A stretch of 64,000 bases of DNA from Pirellulales bacterium. Lineage in GTDB: Bacteria > Planctomycetota > Planctomycetia > Pirellulales > Thermoguttaceae. The stretch is taken from NCBI GenBank assembly GCA_016928165.1, contig JAFGLH010000262.1, forward strand, positions 36,199-100,198, given 5' to 3'. Both the position numbers and the translations under genes were made by a program. Shown here piece after piece: positions 36,042 through 44,409 of this stretch. The notes under the pieces were generated by a model, which searched no databases, was not told the origin of the DNA, and worked only from the letters and a program-made list of their open reading frames with translations. Each line of letters starts with the position of its first letter. Position 1 is the stretch's first letter.

Positions 36042-37652
36042 TCATCGTTTGTCCTCCTTTCCGTCGTTGGCGCGCCGCTCTTCGTCGGATATTTTGACGA
36101 CGGACTCGCGGCCGCCGCGGAGCATCGTGCCCTCCAATTCCACCAACAGCGCCATCGGGCTGGCGACGCTTGACCCGCTTTCCGGCGCGCCGTTGAATAC
36201 GTCGATCTCCAGCACGTTGGACCCCTCGACGAATCCCTTATCGACGACGAAACGGACGGGATCGAAGAACGGGCCAAGATGCCCATGCTCGGGCACGGTG
36301 ATTTCCCGGCCGTTGAGCCGCATAGCCCGCACACTGTTGTCGGCGAGGAATCCGACCCGCAGCTTCGCCGAGCCGGGCAACAAGTCCGTTAGCTCGAACG
36401 TCGTGCGGAACGTATAGGTCGCGTTGTTCGGCACGTCCGATAGATCGGGGACCGTGGAAATCCATTGCGCGCGTGCCGGATCGTTCGGCCGGAATTGCGA
36501 CGGCCGGTTCGCAATGCTGACCACGGCCGGACGCGGCTTGAAGTCGGGATCGTTGCTCGCGGCGACAACCTGCCAATGCGGATCGGCGTCGCCTTCGGCG
36601 AGTCCGTGGCCGGTGTTGAACATTTTGATCCGTTCTCGAGCGGGCATCCGGCGGTAGAACTTGCCGGCGTCAGCTTGCGATTGATCGACTTTCATCAACC
36701 GTTTTGTTGCGCCCGATACTTGAACCGATTCTCGTTCGCGGAGTACAACGCCGCCGTCAGGTTGACCGGGAAGCTCCACTTTCACCGTGCCCTGATAGAC
36801 ATGCGAAAAAGTATTGCCGTCCGTGCCGACCTCGACGCCGAACTCGGTTCCCAGGTCGGTGATGATGGCCGTGGGAGTGCGGACGGAGAAGAGGGGAGAG
36901 GGGAGAGGGGAGAGGGGAAAAGGTTTCGCTTGCTGGCCGCTGACTGCTGACCGCTGACCGCTGATATTTGCTGTCAGCTTGCCAAGCGCCAAAAAGCCGC
37001 CGGCGGAGGACTCTATCTTGTAGGTGCAGGGGCCTTCGAGAATCACTTTCGCGCCGCCGGCGTAGGAAATCTCCATCAGACCCGAAGAGAGGGCGTATTC
37101 GCGTTCCAGCGGGACCGACGCGCCGATGAGTGTCCGCGTGTTCGGGTCGGACCAGCGGCAGTCCTTCATTCCGGTGATCCGACCAACGAAGACCGGCTCT
37201 GGCAAGACGTTCTCCTCGGTCGACCGAGCGGTTTTCGTCAAGGCGGGCTGGACGTGCGAAATCTTGTACGCCCAAGCGCCTAGAATCGCCAGACTGACGA
37301 CCAACGCCGAAACGGCGTAGGAGAACACCGCCGCCCCGAATAGCGATTGGATGGAAAATGACGGACCTTCGACGGAAGGGGAAACGCGGATGAGCGGAGA
37401 CGGCTGAAAATCGGCCCCTTCGGCGGATGTTTGTACGTCTTCGTCATCGGCGCCCGGCAGCGGGAACTTCGCCCACGAACGCAGGTTCCAAGAGACGAAC
37501 ATGTAGCGCACGTAGAGCTTGCGGAAATCTCGGTCCTCGCTGACGAGCCGCTCCAGCCGGGCGGTCTGTTGGTCCGTCAACTCTCCGGCGAGCGAGGCGT
37601 CGGCCAACACCTGGAGTTCGCAAAGGCGATCGTCGGGCGACTGCTCGCTCAT
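36042..37652 (-). CDS. FecR-domain transmembrane protein (ECF sigma partner)
   Basis: A 536-residue protein. The N-terminal part (residues 1-75) resembles the cytoplasmic anti-sigma region that binds sigma factors. A membrane span lies near residues 104-128. The outer part contains the FecR core: GAKVILEGPCTYKIESSAGGFLALGKLTA and then VRTPTAIITDLGTEFGVEV. Between these two pieces lies an unusual 25-residue insert (SAVSGQQAKPFPLSPLPSPL) encoded by heptamer repeats (36886-36966). The C-terminal third may bind carbohydrate. The start overlaps the sigma gene's stop (ATGA), so both are coupled. It probably senses an outside signal and controls the sigma factor. Confidence 0.87.
   Translation of the reverse strand: MSEQSPDDRLCELQVLADASLAGELTDQQTARLERLVSEDRDFRKLYVRYMFVSWNLRSWAKFPLPGADDEDVQTSAEGADFQPSPLIRVSPSVEGPSFSIQSLFGAAVFSYAVSALVVSLAILGAWAYKISHVQPALTKTARSTEENVLPEPVFVGRITGMKDCRWSDPNTRTLIGASVPLEREYALSSGLMEISYAGGAKVILEGPCTYKIESSAGGFLALGKLTANISGQRSAVSGQQAKPFPLSPLPSPLFSVRTPTAIITDLGTEFGVEVGTDGNTFSHVYQGTVKVELPGQPDGGVVLRERESVQVSGATKRLMKVDQSQADAGKFYRRMPARERIKMFNTGHGLAEGDADPHWQVVAASNDPDFKPRPAVVSIANRPSQFRPNDPARAQWISTVPDLSDVPNNATYTFRTTFELTDLLPGSAKLRVGFLADNSVRAMRLNGREITVPEHGHLGPFFDPVRFVVDKGFVEGSNVLEIDVFNGAPESGSSVASPMALLVELEGTMLRGGRESVVKISDEERRANDGKEDKR
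36886..36966. repeat. Two heptamer arrays inside the fecR coding region
   Basis: On the plus strand, GAGAAGA, three GGGGAGA and GGGGAAA fill 36886-36920. GCTGGCC, GCTGACT, two GCTGACC and GCTGATA fill 36932-36966. The period is 7, not a multiple of 3, so a change of one unit would shift the fecR frame. Confidence 0.85.
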
Positions 37653-38188
37653 CGCATCTTCTCCTTGCGCATGACTTTCTCGATGCAGGCCTGGAGTTCG
37701 GCACGGATATTGGCGACTGCGCGCTGTGTCCCCCGAACCGAGCGGCCCAAGCGAATCGCCACGTCCTTGATCGTCTCCCTGCCCGCGTAGCAGGCCCAAA
37801 GCAACTCACGGGCAGCTTGGGAAAGTTTGTCGAGGCAGTCGTTCAGCGCCTGGCGGAGCGGATAGGCTTCGGTCGCCAGGGAGGCAGCCTCGTTTGAGAC
37901 TGCCTCTACGAACCGTTGGCTGAAGCGGGCCGACGCCCTCTGCGAACGCTTGCGATAGGCTAAGACCATGAAATAGGCGATTGCTCTAGCCCAAGCGCCG
38001 AAATCCTTTGTTGCGTCGAAGTGATCGAATTGCTCCCAGAGCCGAAGTTTGGTCTCCTGAATGACCTCGTCCGCGTCGGCCCAGTTAGGAACCAGCGAGA
38101 TCACGTACCCGCTAAGTTCCTGCTCGTGGGCGCCCAACAGGCGGACGAACTGGCGGGTGCGGGCATTGTTATCCGGGCTGGACGACAT
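37649..38188 (-). CDS. ECF-type RNA polymerase sigma factor
   Basis: A 179-residue sigma factor of the Rhodopirellula/Verrucomicrobium ECF group. Region 2 includes FVRLLGAHEQELSGYVISLV and ADEVIQETKLRLWEQFD. Region 4 includes LSQAARELLWACYAGRETIKDVAIRLGRSVRGTQRAV, whose helix-turn-helix contacts the minus-35 box. Region 3 is absent, as expected. The ATG at 38188 has GAGGTGG upstream. It heads the leftward run FecR protein, PEP-CTERM protein, sialidase, DUF1559 protein, lipoprotein. It therefore most likely controls this surface module together with the FecR partner. Confidence 0.93.
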   Translation of the reverse strand: MSSSPDNNARTRQFVRLLGAHEQELSGYVISLVPNWADADEVIQETKLRLWEQFDHFDATKDFGAWARAIAYFMVLAYRKRSQRASARFSQRFVEAVSNEAASLATEAYPLRQALNDCLDKLSQAARELLWACYAGRETIKDVAIRLGRSVRGTQRAVANIRAELQACIEKVMRKEKMR

Positions 38189-38442
38189 GCTGAGCCACCT
38201 CGGGCAAAACGGCACTTACTCGATGGACGCGAAAAGGAAAAAGCTCCCCTCCATACATAATAAGCAGAACCCTTTCCACAACGACAAAAAAACCGCAATC
38301 CACGCGGAATAGCGGGGGGATTGGTCTATTTTTCGGCGAGAAAACGCTTATTTCGGGCAGTGAAGGGGACAGGCCTGTTCCGGCCTGTTTCCCCGGCCCG
38401 TGAACGGTTGCGGTGGAGCAGCCTCCCACGGAATAGCGGGCT
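38189..38442. other. Gene-free stretch before the ECF sigma gene
   Basis: No coding region or RNA gene was recognised here. It would hold the promoter of the ECF sigma gene on the minus strand, but I could not pick one out with confidence. Confidence 0.4.
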
Positions 38443-39261
38443 TTATCTACGCCGCCGGCGGTCGTGGGACAGATCTCGCAGCACGCGGGCGAGGAACAAC
38501 GGATTGCCGATCAAGTATCGTCGCGCCTTCAGACGCGGTTGCTGAAAGAGCCGCCAGAGCCATTCGTGCCCCAGCCGGCGGAGCCATCGCGGGGCGCGGC
38601 TGACGTTGCCTGCCCAGTAGTCGAACAATCCGCCGACGCCCATGCAGACCGGTGCGTCGAGCCGAGACAAATTGCGGCCGATCCACTCTTCCTGGATCGG
38701 ATTGCCCATGCCGACCAGCAGCACGTCCGGCCGCAAGGAGTTTATCCGCTCAACGGTCTCGTCGGTGAGCCGCCGGTCGGTGAGGAAGCCGTGTCGATAG
38801 CCTGCAAGTTCCCAGCCGGGAAACGAGCGTCGGGCGTATGCGGCGGCCGCGGGGATCGTGGCTTCGTCTGCGCCGAGCATGAAGTACGAGTAGCCGCGGT
38901 CGGCGGTTGCCTGAAACATCTGCGGAACGAAGTCCGTGCCGACCATGTTTTCCGCCACGCGGACGCCCTGCAATCGCGCCGCCCAGCGAACGCCGGTCCC
39001 GTCGGCGAAAACATAATCGCCCGAATTGAGCGTCTCCCGAAACGACGGATCGGCGGCGGCGACGTTGAGCGTATGGGCGTTGACGAAATAGACGCTCTTC
39101 GCGCGGCCTTCGCGGCGGCGGATGGCCCGCTCCAACGTCTCGAACGCCAGCCGGCGAGTGACGTTGTCGATGCGCACGCCCAGCACGCGGAAACGGGGCA
39201 GCTCCGTCGCGGCGACCGGCTCGCACTCATTCATTTCGGCAATGGCGGTTTGCGATTCCAT
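38443..39261 (-). CDS. WecG/TagA/CpsF-family glycosyltransferase
   Basis: A 272-residue cytoplasmic or membrane-associated transferase. Family motifs are VYFVNAHTLNVAAAD, DYVFADGTGVRWAA, YFMLGADEATIPAAA and DVLLVGMGNPIQEEWI. Members add N-acetylmannosamine or similar sugars to a lipid-linked precursor. The sugar here is unknown. The ATG at 39261 overlaps the upstream glycosyltransferase stop by about 35 bases, so translation is coupled. It is the last gene of the seven-gene polysaccharide operon that starts at 46744. Confidence 0.92.
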   Translation of the reverse strand: MESQTAIAEMNECEPVAATELPRFRVLGVRIDNVTRRLAFETLERAIRRREGRAKSVYFVNAHTLNVAAADPSFRETLNSGDYVFADGTGVRWAARLQGVRVAENMVGTDFVPQMFQATADRGYSYFMLGADEATIPAAAAYARRSFPGWELAGYRHGFLTDRRLTDETVERINSLRPDVLLVGMGNPIQEEWIGRNLSRLDAPVCMGVGGLFDYWAGNVSRAPRWLRRLGHEWLWRLFQQPRLKARRYLIGNPLFLARVLRDLSHDRRRRR

Positions 39262-40525
39262 CACTCAAAGTATAGCCCGCGTTAGGGGGCGCGGCGGAAG
39301 CCGGTATGACCGCTTTCCTCTCGGTCCGCACCCAGACGTTTTGGCGGCGGTAGAGGAGCCGGACGTAGATTGGCGCCTTGCGGAGCATGTAGAGCGGCGC
39401 CGCGGCCAGGGCCTTCAACGGCACCTGCCGCCGGCAGAATCCGGCCCACGCCGCGGCCAGCGCGAAGACGAAGGCCACCCCCCCCGCGGCGAGCAACGCC
39501 GTCGGCAGCCACGACGCGCCGTATCGCCACGCCGCGCAACTTGCCAAGGCTAAAACCGACCAAAGCATGGTCAACAACGTCAGCGGCGGAATGCAAAGAT
39601 CGACGGCCATCGCCATCAGTGGCCACGAACGATTGCGCAAGGCGGCATAAAACAGCCGCGGCGACTCGCGCAACGCCGTCCGCAGGTGGCCCTGCTCCCA
39701 ACGCGTCCGCTGCGAGGCGAAGGCCCGTCGGGAATCGGGCATCTCGCTGCTGACCCCAGCCTCGGGACAATAAAGCGGCACGTGCCCGCGCAACGCCATG
39801 TCGATCCCCAACTGCATGTCTTCGACCAGATTGCCGCCGGCCGGCCGCGATTCCTCCAAGATGGCCCAGGGGAACGCCATTCCGGTGCCGGTCAGCCGAC
39901 ACGGGGCGCCCAGCCGCGTCAATCCCAACGGTCTGACCAGGTTGGTCAGCCGGTTGGCGAAAATCGAAACGGCCTCGATCGGTCCCTTTGCCCGGCGGAG
40001 ATCGGTGAGGTTTCGGGCCTGGACTGGCCGGCCCGTCCGGAAGGCGCGCCGCGAGACGATTTCCAGCGCCGCCGGCTCGGGGAGCGTGTCGGCGTCGATC
40101 ACCACCGCAACGTCCGGCGGATCGGCGGTCAGGCAATGGAAAGCGAATTGCAGCGCGTAGCCTTTGCCGCGTCGGAGCGGATCGTTTCGTTCGACCACTT
40201 CGGCCCCCGCCCGGCGGGCAAGCTCGGCCGTCCGGTCCGTACAGTTGTCGGCCACCACCAAGAGGCGATCGTTCGGCCGGAGCGAAGGAATAATCGACCG
40301 CAAGGTCCGTTCGATGACGAGTTGTTCGTCGTGCGCGGGGATCAACACGGCCGTGCGGGGTCGCCGGGAGGAACAGCAATCAAGTTCCCTCGGCCGCTTG
40401 TCGCCCGGCCGCAGCGCGGCGAGCGATTCGACGCAAAACGCGGCGATCGGCAGCATCGCCGCGAGGGCGGCCGCAAGCAAAATCCAGTTTAGCATTTCCA
40501 TCGCCGTCATCGTGAAAAACTGCAA
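39227..40525 (-). CDS. GT2-family membrane glycosyltransferase
   Basis: A 432-residue processive-type glycosyltransferase. A membrane span lies at residues 10-33. The catalytic domain has AVLIPAHDEQLVIERTL, the nucleotide-metal motif DADT, a VEDMQLGIDM acid/base block and QRTRWEQGHL, the (Q/R)xxRW motif of cellulose-synthase-like enzymes. Two or more C-terminal helices (about residues 310-380) anchor it. The start codon is uncertain (ATGs at about 40525, 40510 and 40501). It probably extends the repeat unit of the matrix polysaccharide made by this operon. Confidence 0.9.
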   Translation of the reverse strand: MQFFTMTAMEMLNWILLAAALAAMLPIAAFCVESLAALRPGDKRPRELDCCSSRRPRTAVLIPAHDEQLVIERTLRSIIPSLRPNDRLLVVADNCTDRTAELARRAGAEVVERNDPLRRGKGYALQFAFHCLTADPPDVAVVIDADTLPEPAALEIVSRRAFRTGRPVQARNLTDLRRAKGPIEAVSIFANRLTNLVRPLGLTRLGAPCRLTGTGMAFPWAILEESRPAGGNLVEDMQLGIDMALRGHVPLYCPEAGVSSEMPDSRRAFASQRTRWEQGHLRTALRESPRLFYAALRNRSWPLMAMAVDLCIPPLTLLTMLWSVLALASCAAWRYGASWLPTALLAAGGVAFVFALAAAWAGFCRRQVPLKALAAAPLYMLRKAPIYVRLLYRRQNVWVRTERKAVIPASAAPPNAGYTLSDGIANRHCRNE

Positions 40526-40568
40526 ACCGTTGGGGCGTTGGTTGAACTGCTGCCCAACATGCGGACCG

Positions 40569-41645
40569 TCATTGTGAAAAACTCCTCGCTTCGATCATAC
40601 GCCGAATGGATCGGCCCGGCTTCAACAACAACCGTCGCAAAGGGGACCGCCGCGTCCAGTCGTAGGCGCGGCGGCAATTGCGCCTGAGGAATCGGGCCAG
40701 GGGGCGGAGATCGAGCGCCCCTTCGGCCACGTCGATGCCGCCGGACATCAATCTGACCTTGTATTCCTCCGGTCCCTTGCCCAGGTCGATCCGCCGGACG
40801 CCGATTTCCGCGTACGCACGGGAAAATTCCAACCAGGCGAGAATGCCGGGGGAGAAGCGGTGCAAGTCGGGACAATAGGCGGAAAACCAGGAGTGCAAGA
40901 CGCCGTATGAACGGATCGAGAACAACACCGCCGCCAGCATGTCGCCCATGTAGAGGGCCGAAGTCACGCCCGAAAAGCCTTCCCCCTTCGCGGCGCGGGT
41001 CCGCTCCAGCAGTGCCGCGGTCCAATCGAAGGCCAGCACGTTGGTCGCGCCGGTCTGGAGATACTTTTCCTCTTTCCACTTCAACATGCGATTGAAGACG
41101 GCAGGGTCGTCGCAATCCAACTCGACCCGCAACGGCCCGATCCGCCGCTCCGCCTGGCGACGTTTCCGCTCCATTTGCTTCATCCATGCGGGATTGGCGG
41201 AGAGCAGTTCGTTCCGATAAGCTTCCCAGCCGCGGGAAAGGTCGATGTACGGCGATGGGGCGACGCGCCATTGATAGGGCCGCAGCGGCGCTTGCGAGGC
41301 GATCAGGTGGTCGAACCGCCAGGCCGAAAGCCGGCAGCCGCGGAGCAATTCGCTCGGTTGCCAATGCAAATCCTTCCTTGCGATTAGGCCGTGAAAGTCG
41401 GACATCTTGCCTCCGACCGGCAGCGCCGCGCCGCCCGATCCGCGCTGGAACGGGAAAAATCCGACCGGCTCGCCGCCTTGTTCGAGCACTCCGACCTCCA
41501 CGTCGTCGCGGACCGCGGCCACGGCCCGGGTAAACTCGGGACGGAAGTACGGACTGTCCAGCGCGGGTTCGCAGCGCTGAATCTCTGTCCACGCCGCGAG
41601 CTGATCGGCGGAGAGCTTGTCGGCGGCCAGCAGTTTTACGTTCAT
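40569..41645 (-). CDS. GNAT-fold acetyltransferase (CelD/BcsL or FemAB-like)
   Basis: A 358-residue protein of the CelD/BcsL/FemAB group. N-terminal: YFRPEFTRAVAAVRDDVEVGVL. C-terminal GNAT-type core: GMTSALYMGDMLAAVLFSI is similar to the motif here (SGVTSALYMGDMLAAVLF), followed by YCPDLHRFSPGILAWL and IDLGKGPEEYK. Such proteins sit in exopolysaccharide operons and may acylate the sugar chain. The ATG shares 4 bases with the upstream polymerase/ligase stop. No transmembrane helix is seen, so it acts on cytoplasmic intermediates. Confidence 0.82.
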   Translation of the reverse strand: MNVKLLAADKLSADQLAAWTEIQRCEPALDSPYFRPEFTRAVAAVRDDVEVGVLEQGGEPVGFFPFQRGSGGAALPVGGKMSDFHGLIARKDLHWQPSELLRGCRLSAWRFDHLIASQAPLRPYQWRVAPSPYIDLSRGWEAYRNELLSANPAWMKQMERKRRQAERRIGPLRVELDCDDPAVFNRMLKWKEEKYLQTGATNVLAFDWTAALLERTRAAKGEGFSGVTSALYMGDMLAAVLFSIRSYGVLHSWFSAYCPDLHRFSPGILAWLEFSRAYAEIGVRRIDLGKGPEEYKVRLMSGGIDVAEGALDLRPLARFLRRNCRRAYDWTRRSPLRRLLLKPGRSIRRMIEARSFSQ

Positions 41646-43036
41646 TTGATGAATCCGCGACCGTTGGCCGCACCCGGGAGATGCGGATGGCGGTGGACGT
41701 GGTTGTCGAAAAGCGCCCTCAACAGCCCGCTCCCGCGCGGATCGCGGGAACGAGCGTCAACCGACGCCGGCAGTTGTATTACGCCGCAGCCGGCCAGGAG
41801 CGTGACGAAATCTGGCGAGAACAGCCCCGTTTCCAGAAAGGCGTTGAAGACAATGAGAACCAGCAGGCAAAAGATCAGCGCGGCGCCCGCGTCGGCGGTC
41901 GAGCGAAACGCGACGGCTGCGCGACATAACGCCAGGGCAATGGCCGAAACAAGCGCCATGGCCCCAATCAATCCGACGCCCAGAATGGAATCCAAGTAAG
42001 CGTTGTGCGCCTCGCGCAACGGCCACTGCAACCGATCTGATATTTTTTCGATGTGTCCGTCGGTCCAAAAGGCTTCGTAGCCGTAGCCGCGCAGCGGCCG
42101 CGCGGCTACGTAGGCGGACAGCTCTTTCCAGATGGGTATTCTGCCGGTCAGTTTTGCCGATTCCTCGCGCCGGCCGAGCAAGGCGATGTCGGAGGCCGTC
42201 TCGCCGATTTCCAGTTCGAACAAGGAAGTGAACAGGGCGGCCGAAGAGACCGCGAATCCGGCCGCGAAAACCGCCAACAGCCGCGTCCGCCCGGAGACGC
42301 TCATCAGCCACAAAGCCCCCAAAGATGCAATTAGCGCTGCGCACGAAGTGCGCGATTTTGTCAGCAGCAGAAATACCAAGCCGATCGCGAACAGCGCCCA
42401 ATACAATCGCCGTCGGGATTTGCCGCGCGAAGAAAAACGCGCCGAACAAAACGCCCCCAAGCAGAGGACCGTCAAGTTTACGCCTTGCGTGTTTGGGTGG
42501 ATCGTGCCCGAAAAACGATAGCCCGCCGAAAAAGGTCGGAAGGTCCCCAGGGCAATTTCCGCGGCGATGCCCGCCAGCAGATACGCCGCCGGGACCGCCA
42601 CGGCGATCGGCGCCAGATCGCGGAGACGGACTTGTCTGGCCAGTCCCAGCGCGGCCGGCAGACAAAACGACAATGCGGCCAACTTCCGACAACTCAAGCC
42701 CGGGTCGTCCGACCAGAGCACGCTTGCCGCCGACCAGGCGAGGTAGAAAACCATCAAGGCCGGCAACCGGCCCGTCAAGCGCAGCGGACGTCCGTCGCGG
42801 CGGCGGAGCAAATACAGGCCGAATATGCCGATCAGCGAGAGCGTCAGCCCCTTGACGACATTTCCACCTGATTCCAGCGAACCGTCGGAATCGGACCAAG
42901 GGGCGTAGCCCTCGAAAGCGGAAACCTGGAAGTCGTGTCCGACGAAGAAGAACACGGCCCCGAACAACGCGGCGGCCGTCCACGCCAGGCCGAGGTTGAC
43001 GCCTTCGTCGCATGTGATGTTCGGATGTCGGTCCAT
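41642..43036 (-). CDS. O-antigen ligase/polymerase-family membrane protein
   Basis: A 464-residue protein with ten or more membrane segments. The large loop typical of Wzy/WaaL proteins is in the second half, with FRPFSAGYRFSGTIHPN and RPLRGYGYEAFWTD...EAHNAYLD. The latter, with its conserved G-Y-G and H-N, is the RxxxGxG...H-N pattern of O-antigen ligases. The ATG at 43036 shares one base with the flippase stop (TAATG). A longer open frame runs upstream but merely crosses the flippase gene. It likely polymerises or ligates the exopolysaccharide repeat unit in the periplasm. Confidence 0.88.
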   Translation of the reverse strand: MDRHPNITCDEGVNLGLAWTAAALFGAVFFFVGHDFQVSAFEGYAPWSDSDGSLESGGNVVKGLTLSLIGIFGLYLLRRRDGRPLRLTGRLPALMVFYLAWSAASVLWSDDPGLSCRKLAALSFCLPAALGLARQVRLRDLAPIAVAVPAAYLLAGIAAEIALGTFRPFSAGYRFSGTIHPNTQGVNLTVLCLGAFCSARFSSRGKSRRRLYWALFAIGLVFLLLTKSRTSCAALIASLGALWLMSVSGRTRLLAVFAAGFAVSSAALFTSLFELEIGETASDIALLGRREESAKLTGRIPIWKELSAYVAARPLRGYGYEAFWTDGHIEKISDRLQWPLREAHNAYLDSILGVGLIGAMALVSAIALALCRAAVAFRSTADAGAALIFCLLVLIVFNAFLETGLFSPDFVTLLAGCGVIQLPASVDARSRDPRGSGLLRALFDNHVHRHPHLPGAANGRGFIK

Positions 43037-44409
43037 TATTGAATCGCTTGACAGGAATTGACCGCCGTTCGCGCGGCGCCGCGTTCCATGAATCCCCACA
43101 GCATGATCCACCTTGCCGCGGCGCCGGCAACGCGGCCCGCCACGATGGCCAGCGCAACACCCAACGCGCCGAGCGAGAATACAAGCCCGATTGCCGCAAC
43201 GATCATAACCGAGACATAAGCCGCGTCGGCGGCGAAGTTGGCGGCCGGCCGATCCAACGCCCACAGGCCGGCGGCCGCCGTTTGCCCCAGGGAATCGGTC
43301 AGGGCGGCAATCGCCAAAACGGTCAGCAACGTGCCCGTGCCGATATACGTCGGCCCGAAGAAGACGTGCGCCACCAGATCGCCGCAGAAGAAAACGCCCA
43401 GGCACATTCCTCCCAAGACGACGGTCGCGGCGAGCGCGGTCTTTCGCAACACGCGGGCCAACGCCGGGACGCCGTTCGAGGCGTAAGTTTGGGCGGCCTT
43501 CGGCATCAACACGTTGTTCAAGGCCATTACGAACAGATTCGAGAGTCCGACCAGCGTCGTGCAAGCGGCCAGTTTTCCCGTCTCCGCCTCGCCGCGCACC
43601 GCCGCCAGCATCCAGGGCAGCGCGTAAAAGGCCAAGCCGGTCATCTGTCCGGTTAGCGCCCAACGGCCGAACAACCAGTTCCGCCGCCAATCGCGAACGA
43701 CGCTCTCGCGGGAAAAACCGAGCGGTTGTTTGCGCAAGAACAGCCAACCGATTGCCGCCGCGGCGCACGCCCCGCCCATCGCGCCGTAGACCGCGGCAAT
43801 AGAAAGCAATCCCGATCCCCACAACAACAACAGACTTCCCGCCATCGCCGCGGAAACGAAGGCGTCCAGCACGAAGGCCGTTTTCAGGGCGAGATGGGCG
43901 AAGGATATCCGCCGGGCGAAATCGCGCATCAGAATAAACGGAACGGCGGCCGCCAGCACCCACGCCATCGGCCCCATGCCGTTCGGCCCGATGCCCAGCG
44001 AAAACAACCCCGCAAGAGCGACGATGCATGCCGCGGAAACCGCCGAAAAGAGTAATTGATGGACGATCGCGCTGCCCGCGTATTCGGCCGCCGTGCTTCC
44101 CTGCCGGCGATGGCAATACATCGTGTAAGGAATGGATATCAAGTTCGTCTGCGCGGCGGTCAGGAAGACGACGATCGTCCAGGCGAGCGCGTACAGGCCG
44201 ACTTCCGCCTGGGTGCAGGCGCGGGCAAGAACCACCACCGTCAAAAAATTCGTCCCGCTGACGATCCCCTGATCGAAGACGGAAATCAACCCATTCCGCA
44301 AGACCGGCTCCGACGGTCCGGAGAACGTCGGCGCCGCTGCGCCGACCGCCAAGGGCGACGGAACCCGGACGCAATCGGAACGGAGCGGTTCGTCGAGGAT
44401 TGGATTCAT
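43036..44409 (-). CDS. Polysaccharide flippase (Wzx-like membrane protein)
   Basis: A 457-residue protein with about twelve hydrophobic helices. It is similar to the MOP/Wzx exporter family: NGLISVFDQGIVSGTNFLTVVVLAR near the start, then QTNLISIPYTMYCHRRQGS and WALTGQMTGLAFYALPWML. It would flip lipid-linked sugar units from the inner to the outer face of the membrane. The start at 44409 overlaps the deacetylase stop (ATGA), and the stop overlaps the polymerase start. Order and overlaps fit a Wzx/Wzy-type export path. The longer frame to 45093 is an antisense-like extension and is rejected. Confidence 0.85.
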   Translation of the reverse strand: MNPILDEPLRSDCVRVPSPLAVGAAAPTFSGPSEPVLRNGLISVFDQGIVSGTNFLTVVVLARACTQAEVGLYALAWTIVVFLTAAQTNLISIPYTMYCHRRQGSTAAEYAGSAIVHQLLFSAVSAACIVALAGLFSLGIGPNGMGPMAWVLAAAVPFILMRDFARRISFAHLALKTAFVLDAFVSAAMAGSLLLLWGSGLLSIAAVYGAMGGACAAAAIGWLFLRKQPLGFSRESVVRDWRRNWLFGRWALTGQMTGLAFYALPWMLAAVRGEAETGKLAACTTLVGLSNLFVMALNNVLMPKAAQTYASNGVPALARVLRKTALAATVVLGGMCLGVFFCGDLVAHVFFGPTYIGTGTLLTVLAIAALTDSLGQTAAAGLWALDRPAANFAADAAYVSVMIVAAIGLVFSLGALGVALAIVAGRVAGAAARWIMLWGFMERGAARTAVNSCQAIQ

